A DNA stretch of 64,000 bases from Bacteroidota bacterium (GTDB taxonomy: Bacteria; Bacteroidota; JABWAT01), in contig JABWAT010000001.1 in NCBI GenBank assembly GCA_013360915.1, forward strand, positions 69,259-133,258, written 5' to 3'. The notes under the pieces are model-generated. The model was not told the origin of the DNA and made no database searches. It saw nothing but the letters and a program-made list of their open reading frames with translations. A program made the translations under genes and the position numbers. Shown one piece after another: positions 51,311-59,967 of the stretch. Each line of letters begins with the position of its first letter. Position 1 is the first letter of the stretch.

Positions 51311-52821
51311 GGATACCTCCGGCGTGTTTTCCAGAGTGAAACCGATCCATCAGAAGAAAGGGGCTGACTGTTAGACAGCACCGGCGGTTCCTTTCGGGCA
51401 AACCAATGGCAGGCATTCAAGCCAGCAACTGCAAGAGCTTTCAGTATGCCTTCTTCATTGATTTCGATGGAATCCGGGTTAAAATAGGTTTGAATAAAAT
51501 GGGTGGTGGCCTCACCGCGCTGATAGACTTCATGCTGCATTACGAACTGACAGAAGGGTATCGTGGTCTGGACTCCCGAAACTGAATATTCTTCCAAGGC
51601 ACGGCTCATCCGCCGGATGGCTCCATCCCGGGTCTGATCCCAGACAGACAGTTTGGAAATCATCGGGTCATAAAAGACCGTAACCTCCATACCATCCACA
51701 ATTCCTGAATCGACCCGTATCCCGGGCCCGGATGGAATCCGGTGAAGATGCACACGACCTGTATCGGGTAGAAACTGGTTCATGGGATCTTCGGCATAAA
51801 TCCGGCACTCGATGGCATGTCCGCGAATGGTCAGGTCCTCCTGACGGAAGGCCAGCGGTTCTCGGTTGGCGATTCGAATCTGCTCACGAACCAGATCAAG
51901 CCCGGTGATCCACTCGGTAACCGGATGTTCGACCTGCAGACGGGTATTCATTTCAAGAAAGTAAAACTGCTGGTTTGAATCGAGCAGAAACTCGACTGTT
52001 CCTGCCCCGGTGTAATTGCAGCGACGGGCCACTTCCACAGCGGCTGCTCCCATCCGTTGTCTCAGGTCAGGCGTCAGAACAGGACTGGGTGCTTCCTCGA
52101 CCACTTTCTGATGCCGCCGCTGAATAGAGCAGTCCCTTTCGAACAGGTGGACAATGTTTCCGTGTGAATCGGCCAGAATCTGAAATTCGATATGCCGGGG
52201 CGAGGTCAGGTATTTCTCGATGTAAACCCTGTCATCTCCGAAGGCATTTCGTGCCTCATTTTTAGAAGCAAGAAATCCCTTTTCCAATTCCGATTCTGAT
52301 TGAATGATCCGCATTCCCTTTCCGCCACCCCCGGCCGAGGCTTTCACAAGAACCGGATAGCCGATTGAGGCAGCGATTTTTACCGCTTCTTCCAACGATG
52401 GGATGGCCTCCCGGGTACCCGGTGCCAACGGAACCGACGTTCCGGTCAGAGCTTGTCTGGCGGAAGTTTTATCTCCCATCATCCGGATGGATTCAGGTGA
52501 AGGCCCGATGAAGATCAGTCCTGCTTTGCCCACAGCCTCGGCAAAGGCAGCATTTTCGCTTAAAAACCCGTAGCCGGGGTGAATGGCATCTGCGCCGGTC
52601 CGCCGGGCAGCATCAAGCAGTTTTTCCACCACCAGATAGCTGTCAGCAGACTTCTCACCTCCCAACGGAATGGCCTCATCGGCCATTCGGACGTGAAGAG
52701 CGGTCCGGTCTGGTTCCGAAAAAACAGCGACGGTTTCCAGACCCATCTCGTGGCACGTCCTGATGATGCGGACCGCAATCTCCCCGCGGTTGGCAATCAG
52801 GACTTTTCTGATGGGAGGCAT
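51307..52821 (-). CDS. biotin carboxylase subunit of an acyl-CoA/pyruvate carboxylase
   Basis: A 504-aa ATP-grasp enzyme carboxylating biotin. Visible are KVLIANRGEIAVRI near 5-18, the glycine-rich loop KASAGGGGKGMRI, FERDCSIQRRHQKVVEEAPSP and FLEMNTRLQVEHPVTE. The start at 52821 has AAAGGTG upstream; 52839 is an in-frame alternative. It runs about 50 residues longer than AccC. The tail after 450 suggests an acyl-CoA or pyruvate carboxylase alpha subunit. Confidence 0.92.
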   Translation of the reverse strand: MPPIRKVLIANRGEIAVRIIRTCHEMGLETVAVFSEPDRTALHVRMADEAIPLGGEKSADSYLVVEKLLDAARRTGADAIHPGYGFLSENAAFAEAVGKAGLIFIGPSPESIRMMGDKTSARQALTGTSVPLAPGTREAIPSLEEAVKIAASIGYPVLVKASAGGGGKGMRIIQSESELEKGFLASKNEARNAFGDDRVYIEKYLTSPRHIEFQILADSHGNIVHLFERDCSIQRRHQKVVEEAPSPVLTPDLRQRMGAAAVEVARRCNYTGAGTVEFLLDSNQQFYFLEMNTRLQVEHPVTEWITGLDLVREQIRIANREPLAFRQEDLTIRGHAIECRIYAEDPMNQFLPDTGRVHLHRIPSGPGIRVDSGIVDGMEVTVFYDPMISKLSVWDQTRDGAIRRMSRALEEYSVSGVQTTIPFCQFVMQHEVYQRGEATTHFIQTYFNPDSIEINEEGILKALAVAGLNACHWFARKEPPVLSNSQPLSSDGSVSLWKTRRRYP

Positions 52822-52822
52822 G

Positions 52823-53263
52823 TTAAAGCACCTTTCCAAGGAAAAAGACGATCAGGGCCAGCAAAAATCCCGATCCCAGACTCAGACCCATGAGAAAACC
52901 ATCCAGGTCGGCCAGCCCGCGACCGAATCCGACAAATACATCCAGGATCAGAATCAGACCAAATATGATGAAATAGACTCTCATGGAACGCGAAAAGACG
53001 GTTGCGGCCGGTACCCGGTTGAACCGGATTTTCCACAACAGAAAAATGAAGATACCCGCCCCAAATGCAGCCATGGACATGTGAAAGCTGATCAGAACTG
53101 AAAAACGAATGGTTCTGGTAACGACATCATCAAAACTGAAAGCATCCATACTGTGCTTAACAACCAGCGTCAGAATGGTCAGCACGCCCATAAGAATCAG
53201 GGCGGAATAGAGTTTTTCCCACAAATCGACATCAAAAGCAGGTTTTTGTTTCGCTGGTTTCAT
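52823..53263 (-). CDS. uncharacterised four-helix membrane protein
   Basis: A 146-aa protein I do not recognise. It has four predicted helices (about 17-36, 52-76, 94-111, 122-145), a short Lys-rich N-terminus in the cytoplasm and few charges between helices. It lies tightly between the helicase gene (4-bp overlap) and the biotin carboxylase gene (1-bp gap), so it is real and co-transcribed. No function can be assigned. Confidence 0.7.
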   Translation of the reverse strand: MKPAKQKPAFDVDLWEKLYSALILMGVLTILTLVVKHSMDAFSFDDVVTRTIRFSVLISFHMSMAAFGAGIFIFLLWKIRFNRVPAATVFSRSMRVYFIIFGLILILDVFVGFGRGLADLDGFLMGLSLGSGFLLALIVFFLGKVL

Positions 53264-55248
53264 TCGGTTAATCCTTTCGGGGGTTCAGGGTCTCCGGTTT
53301 CGAGCACCCAGGATTCGGTCAGGTTCGCTGGCAAGGAATCAATAAACCGGGATGGCCGGCTGAAATAATCATTGAATTGACGGTGGTACTGTACGGCTGG
53401 ATAAACCAGATACAGTTCTTCCCTTGCCCGGGTCACAGCCACATAAAACAGCCTCAGTTCTTCATCGAGTGATTCCTGATCATCCAGACTGAAGGTGGAT
53501 GGAAGGACCCCATCGAGCACATCCATCAGAATCACTGTATGCCATTCCAGTCCCTTTGAGGAATGAATGGTGGAAAGAATCAGCGGGGGTTCATCGGGGG
53601 TGGTGGCCAGCGTATCAGTCTGGGAAAAATCGACCGGTTCCAGCGCCAGATGCATCAGAAAATCCTGGGTATCTCTGAAAGTGGAGGCAATGGCCTGAAA
53701 AGCATCCAGATCCTTCTGGCGTTTCGGATAGTCTTCAGAATAACGTTTCTCGAACAATGGCTGATAAAAGCCCGTGAGTCGTTCAATTTTATCTGAAAGT
53801 GGCTCTTCTGCAGCAAGACCCGCCACCAACCCCAGCATGCTTTTGACCTGAATGGCATACCGAGGCGAGAGTTGCAACCGGGCCGGATCGGTTTCGTTTT
53901 CGAGCTGCTGCAGAATGGTTTCGGCATTCTTTGGACCGATTCCATCGACCATGGTGAGAATGCGGTTCCAGGACACAATGTCTTTCGGATTCACCGACAG
54001 GCGCAAAAAGGCAATCAGATCTCGGATGTGGGCCGATTCGGAAAACTTATTTCCTCCCCGCTTTTCATAGGGGATCTGATGGGCATTCAGTTCCAGTTCG
54101 AGCGAATAGGAGTTTCTGGCATTGCGGAAAAGGACCGCTATCTGATTAAGTCCCACGCCCGATTCACGCAGATCGAGGATTTTGGATACGATAAACTGAT
54201 TCTGGAAACTGTCATCGGGTGCCTGAATAATGGCCGGCAGCGTTCCTGAAGGTTTACGTGTAAATAAAACCTTGTCGAACTTCTCGGTAGCCTGCGCCAT
54301 GACCGCATTCGCCACATCGAGAATGGATTGGGTGGACCGGTAATTTTCTTCGAGTTTGTAAACCGCTGCCTGTGTGAATCTGACAGGAAACTCCAGAAAA
54401 TTCTTAAAATCGGCTCCGCGGAATTTATAGATGGACTGGGCATCATCGCCCACTACCATGAGATTCCCGGTTTTTCCGGCGATGGCTTCGACCAGATCGG
54501 CCTGTACCGGATTGGTATCCTGGTATTCATCCACCAGAATATGGCGATACCGGTTGTGAAGGGTTTCACGAACCGATGGTACCGTTTCAATGAGATCACG
54601 GGTCAGAAAAAGCAGATCGTCATAATCGGCCAGTGCAAACCGCCGTTTCATGGTCTGATAGTCCTGAAACAGTTTCACAATCAGTTCCAGAGTGGGAACG
54701 AACTGCGGATAATCGCGCGACACCAGTTCATCCAGCGGTGTGTGGGTATTCCGGTGTGTGGAAAACAGATCGAAAAGCGTGGCCTTTTTGGGAAACCGCG
54801 TTTTTGGGAAATTTTTCAGCAAGCCACTGCGGATCACATCGATCCGGTCTTGCGCATCGGGCTGATCCAGAATGGTAAATCCGGGCGGATAGCCGATGGA
54901 ACCGCCAAACTCCCTCAGAATCAGGTTACAGGTGGCGTGAAAGGTTCCTCCTGCGACCGGACGGGGGGTCGTCACCAGTTGAGCCACCCGGTTCAGCATC
55001 TGATCGGCGGCCTTACGGGTAAAGGTCAGTAGCAGGATCTGGTCGGGCCGGTTTTCACGTGCAATCAGCCAGGCCACCCGGTGAACGAGGGTATTGGTCT
55101 TACCGGTACCTGCACCGGCAATAATCATGGCAGGACCGGTTCCATGACAAACAGCAGCCGCCTGTTGCGGATTCAGTCCGGCGAGCAACGTCTCGGTTTG
55201 CGGGGTCTGGCGTACATCCGACCGGATCCGGTATGTTTTCATTTGCAT
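53260..55248 (-). CDS. UvrD/PcrA/Rep-family DNA helicase
   Basis: A 662-aa superfamily 1 helicase. Motifs: LNPQQAAAV near 25-33, Walker A GAGTGKTNTL near 43-52, LLTFTRKAADQM, Walker B LVDEYQDTN, GDDAQSIYKFRGAD, LEENYRST, TIHSSKGLEWHTV and VAVTRAREELYL. It is somewhat shorter than UvrD or PcrA at the C-terminus. It probably works in repair or replication restart. Confidence 0.9.
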   Translation of the reverse strand: MQMKTYRIRSDVRQTPQTETLLAGLNPQQAAAVCHGTGPAMIIAGAGTGKTNTLVHRVAWLIARENRPDQILLLTFTRKAADQMLNRVAQLVTTPRPVAGGTFHATCNLILREFGGSIGYPPGFTILDQPDAQDRIDVIRSGLLKNFPKTRFPKKATLFDLFSTHRNTHTPLDELVSRDYPQFVPTLELIVKLFQDYQTMKRRFALADYDDLLFLTRDLIETVPSVRETLHNRYRHILVDEYQDTNPVQADLVEAIAGKTGNLMVVGDDAQSIYKFRGADFKNFLEFPVRFTQAAVYKLEENYRSTQSILDVANAVMAQATEKFDKVLFTRKPSGTLPAIIQAPDDSFQNQFIVSKILDLRESGVGLNQIAVLFRNARNSYSLELELNAHQIPYEKRGGNKFSESAHIRDLIAFLRLSVNPKDIVSWNRILTMVDGIGPKNAETILQQLENETDPARLQLSPRYAIQVKSMLGLVAGLAAEEPLSDKIERLTGFYQPLFEKRYSEDYPKRQKDLDAFQAIASTFRDTQDFLMHLALEPVDFSQTDTLATTPDEPPLILSTIHSSKGLEWHTVILMDVLDGVLPSTFSLDDQESLDEELRLFYVAVTRAREELYLVYPAVQYHRQFNDYFSRPSRFIDSLPANLTESWVLETGDPEPPKGLTE

Positions 55249-55304
55249 CCGGCGAAATTAAGACGGGAACGGTGAGAAAACGAACAGTCGAAAGGGGTAT
55301 AAAT

Positions 55305-55333
55305 GCAAAAGTCCGGCAGAACCGGACTTTTGC
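55305..55333 (-). terminator. terminator after the barrel gene at 55353
   Basis: A perfect 12-pair inverted repeat (GCAAAAGTCCGG / CCGGACTTTTGC, loop CAGAA) lies 19 bp after the stop. On minus the lower stem ends in TTTT and is followed by GCATTTAT. It separates this gene from the helicase. Confidence 0.75.
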
Positions 55334-55352
55334 GGGGAACAAAGCGAGGCAA

Positions 55353-55844
55353 TCAGTTCAGATAGAAAATCAGACCAACACCTGAGTTTTTTGTACCCAG
55401 AGAACTGGAATCACCACTGTCTCCAGAGAGAGAAGTGTAGGAGAAGGCAACTTCTCCATATACACCCAATTTAGCATTCAGGGCATATTGGAAGCCAAGT
55501 AATCCTTTGAAATCCATTTCTGAATCTGATGTTTCAGGTTTGTCAGTCGACTTGGCAACATAACTGAATCCGCCACCAACATACATGCCCATTCCATCGG
55601 CATTGCTCAGATAGTAAAGTACATCAGAACCTACCGTAAATCTTGTGGAAACAGTTGTACCATTGTCATTTGAGGTATATCCAAGACCCGGGCGAAGAGC
55701 AAGCATATCACTCAGGTGGTAAGTAACCGCGATATTGCTTCCACCGCCGCCATAAGCAACGTTGAAACCATATTTACCGGCCGATTGGGCAGTTGCAACA
55801 GATGCTACAGCTACCAGTGCGAGGACAAAGAGAACTTTTTTCAT
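55353..55844 (-). CDS. small outer-membrane beta-barrel protein
   Basis: A 163-aa exported protein: signal peptide of about 19 residues (ending ATAQS), then alternating hydrophobic strands consistent with an eight-stranded barrel, ending in a hydrophobic strand with terminal LN (GVGLIFYLN). Segments such as LGYTSNDNG and YVGGGFSYVAK look like strand-turn-strand. It has its own promoter, a GGAG SD and a terminator, so it is a monocistronic, probably abundant surface protein. Specific role unknown. Confidence 0.75.
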   Translation of the reverse strand: MKKVLFVLALVAVASVATAQSAGKYGFNVAYGGGGSNIAVTYHLSDMLALRPGLGYTSNDNGTTVSTRFTVGSDVLYYLSNADGMGMYVGGGFSYVAKSTDKPETSDSEMDFKGLLGFQYALNAKLGVYGEVAFSYTSLSGDSGDSSSLGTKNSGVGLIFYLN

Positions 55845-55899
55845 TACAAGACTCCGTTTTGTTTTGGTTTTTGGGTTATCCGTTTTTTAATCGGACATA

Positions 55900-55930
55900 C
55901 CAATTTAGTAACAATACGGTAATAGTGCAA
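55900..55930 (-). promoter_or_regulatory. promoter of the barrel gene at 55353-55844
   Basis: On minus, TTGCAC (55930-55925), a 17-bp spacer and TAAATT (55907-55902, continuing GG) give TTG-N20-TAAATTGG. The leader would be about 50 nt with a GGAG SD. Confidence 0.55.
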
Positions 55931-55948
55931 GAGGGTCAGACAGGAGGG

Positions 55949-55983
55949 AAAAAGAGGTCCGGAAGGAGGCATCCCCTTCCGGA
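55949..55983 (-). terminator. terminator after the barrel gene at 56003
   Basis: On minus a nine-pair stem TCCGGAAGG / CCTTCCGGA (55983-55958), extendable by GG/CC, is followed by CCTCTTTTT. It begins 19 bp after the stop. Confidence 0.68.
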
Positions 55984-56002
55984 AAACAATTACGAAGTCA
56001 GA

Positions 56003-56515
56003 TCAGAGTTTATACTGAACACCGACTTTGATCAGTGCCAGACCGAAGCCGAGTTCAACATTGGCAGCCAGGTTAGGCATGAAATAGTAGTTCGCACCTG
56101 CAGCGATATCATATCCGAAGCCACCAATGGTAGGCTCGGTAGGAGCAGTACCGCTTCCCTGATAGTCCCATGAACCGATGATCATGGCAACGCCAGCTTT
56201 ACCATAGGTATCCAGATTGGCCATTTTGAGGAAATCTTTGTGGTAAATACCATAGACGCCGATTTGATAGAAGGTCAGGTCCCACAAACCAGCGGTGTAT
56301 TCATAACTGGACATAGCAGCTGCAGCACCGATACCAATTTCTTCAGACCAGCCATATTCACCGCTGACCCAAAGAGGGTTTCCACCGAGAGTAGCAGCAA
56401 GACCAATACCACCAGCAACGGCGATCTGTCCTTTTTTGTAAGATTCGCTGGCCTGAGCCATGACCGAAGAAGCTCCGATGGCGAGAGCAAGAAGGAGAAG
56501 GGCAACTTTTTTCAT
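56003..56515 (-). CDS. outer-membrane beta-barrel protein
   Basis: A 170-aa exported protein. The start at 56515 gives MKKVALLLLALAIGASSVMAQ, a clean signal peptide, with AGGA five bases before the ATG; an in-frame ATG at 56563 is unlikely. The mature part is rich in Gly, Tyr and Ala in alternating strands and ends in GVQYKL with amphipathic strands before it. It is similar in size and style to the next gene downstream and may be a distant paralogue. Role unknown. Confidence 0.75.
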   Translation of the reverse strand: MKKVALLLLALAIGASSVMAQASESYKKGQIAVAGGIGLAATLGGNPLWVSGEYGWSEEIGIGAAAAMSSYEYTAGLWDLTFYQIGVYGIYHKDFLKMANLDTYGKAGVAMIIGSWDYQGSGTAPTEPTIGGFGYDIAAGANYYFMPNLAANVELGFGLALIKVGVQYKL

Positions 56516-56548
56516 ATCAATCCTTTTGGTTAGTTTTAAGAGGCAATA

Positions 56549-56556
56549 CAAAGGTA
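56549..56556 (-). promoter_or_regulatory. candidate -7 element before the barrel gene at 56003-56515
   Basis: TACCTTTG on minus matches TAnnTTTG and would give a leader of about 30 nt with an AGGA SD. No TTG is found 19-21 bp upstream. Confidence 0.35.
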
Positions 56557-56659
56557 CATACACGCACAGTGTGTCGTCATCACCCCAAAGGGTGATCCTA
56601 CCGACCCGATAAAAATAAGCGAGCCATATTTAGAATCAAATAGCCATAAAAGCCACTTT

Positions 56660-59020
56660 TTATCTGAAGGTCACCACCGTGGCACCCGTGCTTCCTTCAT
56701 ACCATTGAGCCAGTTCAAAATGGGCAACGGAGGGGGCATTTTTAAGGTAGTCATGGACGGCTTTCCGCAGTGCACCGGTTCCCTTCCCGTGAATAATCCG
56801 CAAGCTTGGTAACTGTTTTGCAATGGAATCAGCAATAGCATAATCCAGCCGATCCAGCGCTTCATGTACTTTTAATCCGATCAGGTTGATTTCGAACTGC
56901 ACATCACCCGCCAGAGGCGGAACCTGAACCTGGGACGAAACCGGTCTGGAAGCTTTCTTACCCACCGGAACCAATTCTTTCAGAGGTACTTTTAACCGGA
57001 AGGTTCCGGCAAGAACCGTCGCGATTCCGGAATTGATGCTCAGAATTTCTCCCGACTGACTGCCACCACGGATGGTAACCGCCTGTCCGACCACAAAGGC
57101 GGAGGCAGGCACTTCGGGTTGAGAAAGAACATCAGATTCGGCAGCTGATTCGATGATCTGTTCCAGTTCCCTTCTGCTTTTCCCAAGATCGGAAGGTTTT
57201 TGCTGTTTCAAGGTATCCAGTTGCTGCCAGATGGTTCTGCGCAGCTCGTCGGATAGCTGACGGAATTCAGAGGTCAGCCTTTTTCTGATTTCCTTCGCTT
57301 CCTGCTCAGTCTCCCGCTTTTTCCGTTCCAGATCGGATTCAATCTGTCGAATACGCGATTCCTGTTCCATCAGATGGCGGCGATCTTCTGCCAGTTTTTC
57401 CAGTTCGCTTTCCAACTGCCGGGCCAGTTGACTGGTATCTCCCGACTGAAGCGAAAGCCGGTTCCGGGCCCGAGAAACCAGACGGTCACTCAATCCCATC
57501 CGGCTGGCCAGTTCCAATGCATAGGAGCTTCCCGGAATTCCTTTTCTGAATTCGAATGTGGGCTGAAGGGCTGACAGGTTGAACAGCATACTGCCATTGA
57601 CCACCCGGTGATCGGTCTGAGGCAGTAATTTCAGGTCCGGATAGTGGGACGTGATGATGCCGTAGAATCCGTCTGAGAGCATTTCTTCAACCAGTTCAAT
57701 GGCAAGCGCCTGTCCTTCAATGGGGTCGGTTCCCGAGGTGATTTCATCAATCAGAACCAGCTGCCGTGTACCTGCAGGCACATCAAGTACCTTCCGGATG
57801 GCGCCGACATGCCCACTGAATGATGATAAATCGTCCTGAATCGACTGCGCATCTCCCAGGACGCAAACCACCGATTCACACAATGGAAAAACCGTTCCTT
57901 CCGCAGCCGGGACCGGTATTCCTGCATGAACCAGAAGCTGAAGCAGGCCCAGGCATTTCATGGCAACGGTTTTTCCGCCGGCATTCGGACCTGAAATGAC
58001 AATAAACTGGTCTCCACTCTCACCAAGGGTCAGGTTCAGAGGAACCACCCCTTCCCGTTTCCCTCGTTTGTTCAGAAACAGGACCGGGTGAATGGCCTGT
58101 TGTAATACCCAACGTGGCTCATCAGCAATCTGAGGAATCACCAGGTTCAGCGGTTCCAGTGCAGATGCCCAGGCCTGGGTGACATCCAATTGGATCAGAC
58201 CAGCATCAATGGCGGTTATTTCTTCCCTGAAATTCCTGACATGATGGCTCAGTTCACTCAGAATCCGGTGAATTTCCTTTTTCTCTTCACTTCGCAATTC
58301 CAGTATGTCGTTGTTCAATTCCACCAGTTCCTGGGGTTCGAGGAAAACCGTCTGTCCGCTGCCGCTGATGTCATGAATAAACCCGCGGATCCGGCGCTTG
58401 TGTTCGGCCAGAACCGGAAGAACCAACCGGCCATTCCGGATGGTGAGCTGCTGTCCGCTGAGGTAATGATTCTCGCTGAATTCCCTGAGAAGGGCTCCTG
58501 CACGTGAAGCAATGCGGTTCTCGATCACCCTTATTTCGGATCGGACGGATCCCAGAAGTCCGGATGCACGATCCGAAATGGATCCATCTGGTTCAAAGAC
58601 TCGTTCGAAGCGTTTAAGCAGGTCTTTCAGCGGATCAGGCCAGGCCACCAGACCCGCCAGATCGGGATACTCGGTGCTGACGCTACGGAGTTTTCCTGCC
58701 AGATCTTCATGAACAAGAAGCAATTGCTGTATCAGGCGCAGGTCCTCTGCGGCAATCACCTTATCTCTGATCACCCAGGTTGGTTCAATGCCGGTGAGAT
58801 CACACCAGTCGGCATGCCGGATCGGGTGAACAGACCTGATGAAGGCATGGGCCTGGAAAATCCGGTTCATACTTAGAAGCAGGTCCGCTTGAGAAGACGG
58901 AAAGTCGGGTGTTTCGAGTAATCGCCGGGCTGCAGGCGACTGAGAACAGGAATGGACGGTTGCCAGCAGATCGGTGAATTCGAGCTGCTGAATGGTGTGT
59001 TCAGAAACCTGAAAGGTCAT
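56660..59020 (-). CDS. mutS2: endonuclease MutS2
   Basis: A 786-aa MutS-family ATPase lacking the mismatch domain. The clamp/lever region is about 1-310; Walker A SGPNAGGKTVAMK lies near 334-346 with LVLIDEITSGTDP after it; a long coiled coil spans about 515-610; a C-terminal Smr nuclease domain (about 705-786) has IIHGKGTGALRKAVHDYL. MutS2 suppresses recombination and, in some bacteria, rescues collided ribosomes. It ends a minus gene string that begins in the partner-switching module. Confidence 0.93.
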   Translation of the reverse strand: MTFQVSEHTIQQLEFTDLLATVHSCSQSPAARRLLETPDFPSSQADLLLSMNRIFQAHAFIRSVHPIRHADWCDLTGIEPTWVIRDKVIAAEDLRLIQQLLLVHEDLAGKLRSVSTEYPDLAGLVAWPDPLKDLLKRFERVFEPDGSISDRASGLLGSVRSEIRVIENRIASRAGALLREFSENHYLSGQQLTIRNGRLVLPVLAEHKRRIRGFIHDISGSGQTVFLEPQELVELNNDILELRSEEKKEIHRILSELSHHVRNFREEITAIDAGLIQLDVTQAWASALEPLNLVIPQIADEPRWVLQQAIHPVLFLNKRGKREGVVPLNLTLGESGDQFIVISGPNAGGKTVAMKCLGLLQLLVHAGIPVPAAEGTVFPLCESVVCVLGDAQSIQDDLSSFSGHVGAIRKVLDVPAGTRQLVLIDEITSGTDPIEGQALAIELVEEMLSDGFYGIITSHYPDLKLLPQTDHRVVNGSMLFNLSALQPTFEFRKGIPGSSYALELASRMGLSDRLVSRARNRLSLQSGDTSQLARQLESELEKLAEDRRHLMEQESRIRQIESDLERKKRETEQEAKEIRKRLTSEFRQLSDELRRTIWQQLDTLKQQKPSDLGKSRRELEQIIESAAESDVLSQPEVPASAFVVGQAVTIRGGSQSGEILSINSGIATVLAGTFRLKVPLKELVPVGKKASRPVSSQVQVPPLAGDVQFEINLIGLKVHEALDRLDYAIADSIAKQLPSLRIIHGKGTGALRKAVHDYLKNAPSVAHFELAQWYEGSTGATVVTFR

Positions 59021-59505
59021 GTGATGCGGATGAAAAAGGCACCTGGATTCAGGAAGGAAGTCACATAATGGTAAAAGGGACCAAACAGGACGGATTGATC
59101 AATCTGATCGCGGGAAGGCCAGTTGATGACCTGAGGCAACCAGCAGAGTATAACCAGAATGGCCCCAGATTTTAACATGCCAAGCAGACCTCCACCCACC
59201 TTGTTCATCACCCCGGAAGCCAGTGGACCATCTCCGTCGGCCAGGAATTTTCCTGCAAGGCTCACTGAAACAAAGATGACAATGAATGCAAGAACCGATC
59301 CAGCAGCGGGGTACATCCAGGCGGGTTCGGGAAGCAGTGGCCTGAGCAGATTATTAACCGAATCACCCAGATAGACCGCTGCTGCAATGGCCAGAATCCA
59401 GGAAAGAAGTCCGAAGAACTGCTTCATGAATCCGGAAAGGAAGCCGGTGATAAAACCAACTCCCATTACCACAATCAGCAGGTAATCCAGCCAGTTTAGC
59501 ATCAT
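59017..59505 (-). CDS. CvpA family membrane protein
   Basis: A 162-aa protein with four helices, matching CvpA: N-terminal NWLDYLLIVVMGVGFITGFLSG, FGLLSWILAIAAAVYLG and GGGLLGMLKSGAILVILCW. The family is linked to colicin V production and envelope stress. Two adjacent ATGs (59505, 59502) overlap the yqeY stop; the first is taken. It overlaps mutS2 by ATGA, a pairing common in many bacteria. Confidence 0.87.
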   Translation of the reverse strand: MMLNWLDYLLIVVMGVGFITGFLSGFMKQFFGLLSWILAIAAAVYLGDSVNNLLRPLLPEPAWMYPAAGSVLAFIVIFVSVSLAGKFLADGDGPLASGVMNKVGGGLLGMLKSGAILVILCWLPQVINWPSRDQIDQSVLFGPFYHYVTSFLNPGAFFIRIT

Positions 59506-59960
59506 CCGCCAAGCAGGGTTTTCAGGGTGTCCTGAACGAGTTTGCCATCGGCGCGGCCTTTAAATTCTTTCATGGCCAGAGGCATGACTTTACCAAGATC
59601 TTTCATGGAGGTAGCGCCTGTTTCTGCAATCAGTTCCTTCAGGCGTTTGGCCACCGACTCAGCCGATAATTGTTCTGGGAGAAAGGTAATCAGAATGGCC
59701 AGTTCTTTCGATTCTTTTTCTGCCAGATCGGTCCGGCCTGCTGCTGTAAACTGTTCGATGCTGTCGCGGCGCTTTTTTGCCAGGTTGGTCACCACCTGAA
59801 GTTCTTCAGCGTCACTCAGTTCGGCAGCTCCTCCCTGGCGAAGGGAAATTTCCTTTTCAAGCAACGCTGCTTTGATGGAGCGCAACGTATCCAGCCTGAC
59901 CGAATCCTTCTGCCGCATGGCGTCTTTCATCTGATCGGCAATGCTCTGTCTGATGCTCAT
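59502..59960 (-). CDS. GatB/YqeY domain protein
   Basis: A 152-aa YqeY protein. Signature stretches are DAMRQKDSVRLDTLRSIKAAL near 11-31, FLPEQLSAESV, TGATSMKDLGKVM and the C-terminal FKGRADGKLVQDTLKTLL. The fold matches the tRNA-binding tail of GatB, but its role as a lone protein is unproven. Confidence 0.9.
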   Translation of the reverse strand: MSIRQSIADQMKDAMRQKDSVRLDTLRSIKAALLEKEISLRQGGAAELSDAEELQVVTNLAKKRRDSIEQFTAAGRTDLAEKESKELAILITFLPEQLSAESVAKRLKELIAETGATSMKDLGKVMPLAMKEFKGRADGKLVQDTLKTLLGG

Positions 59961-59967
59961 GTCTGTC

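Noticed and set aside
54328-55032. 234-aa plus-strand ORF
   Set aside because: It is antisense to the UvrD-like helicase, whose motifs are all intact.
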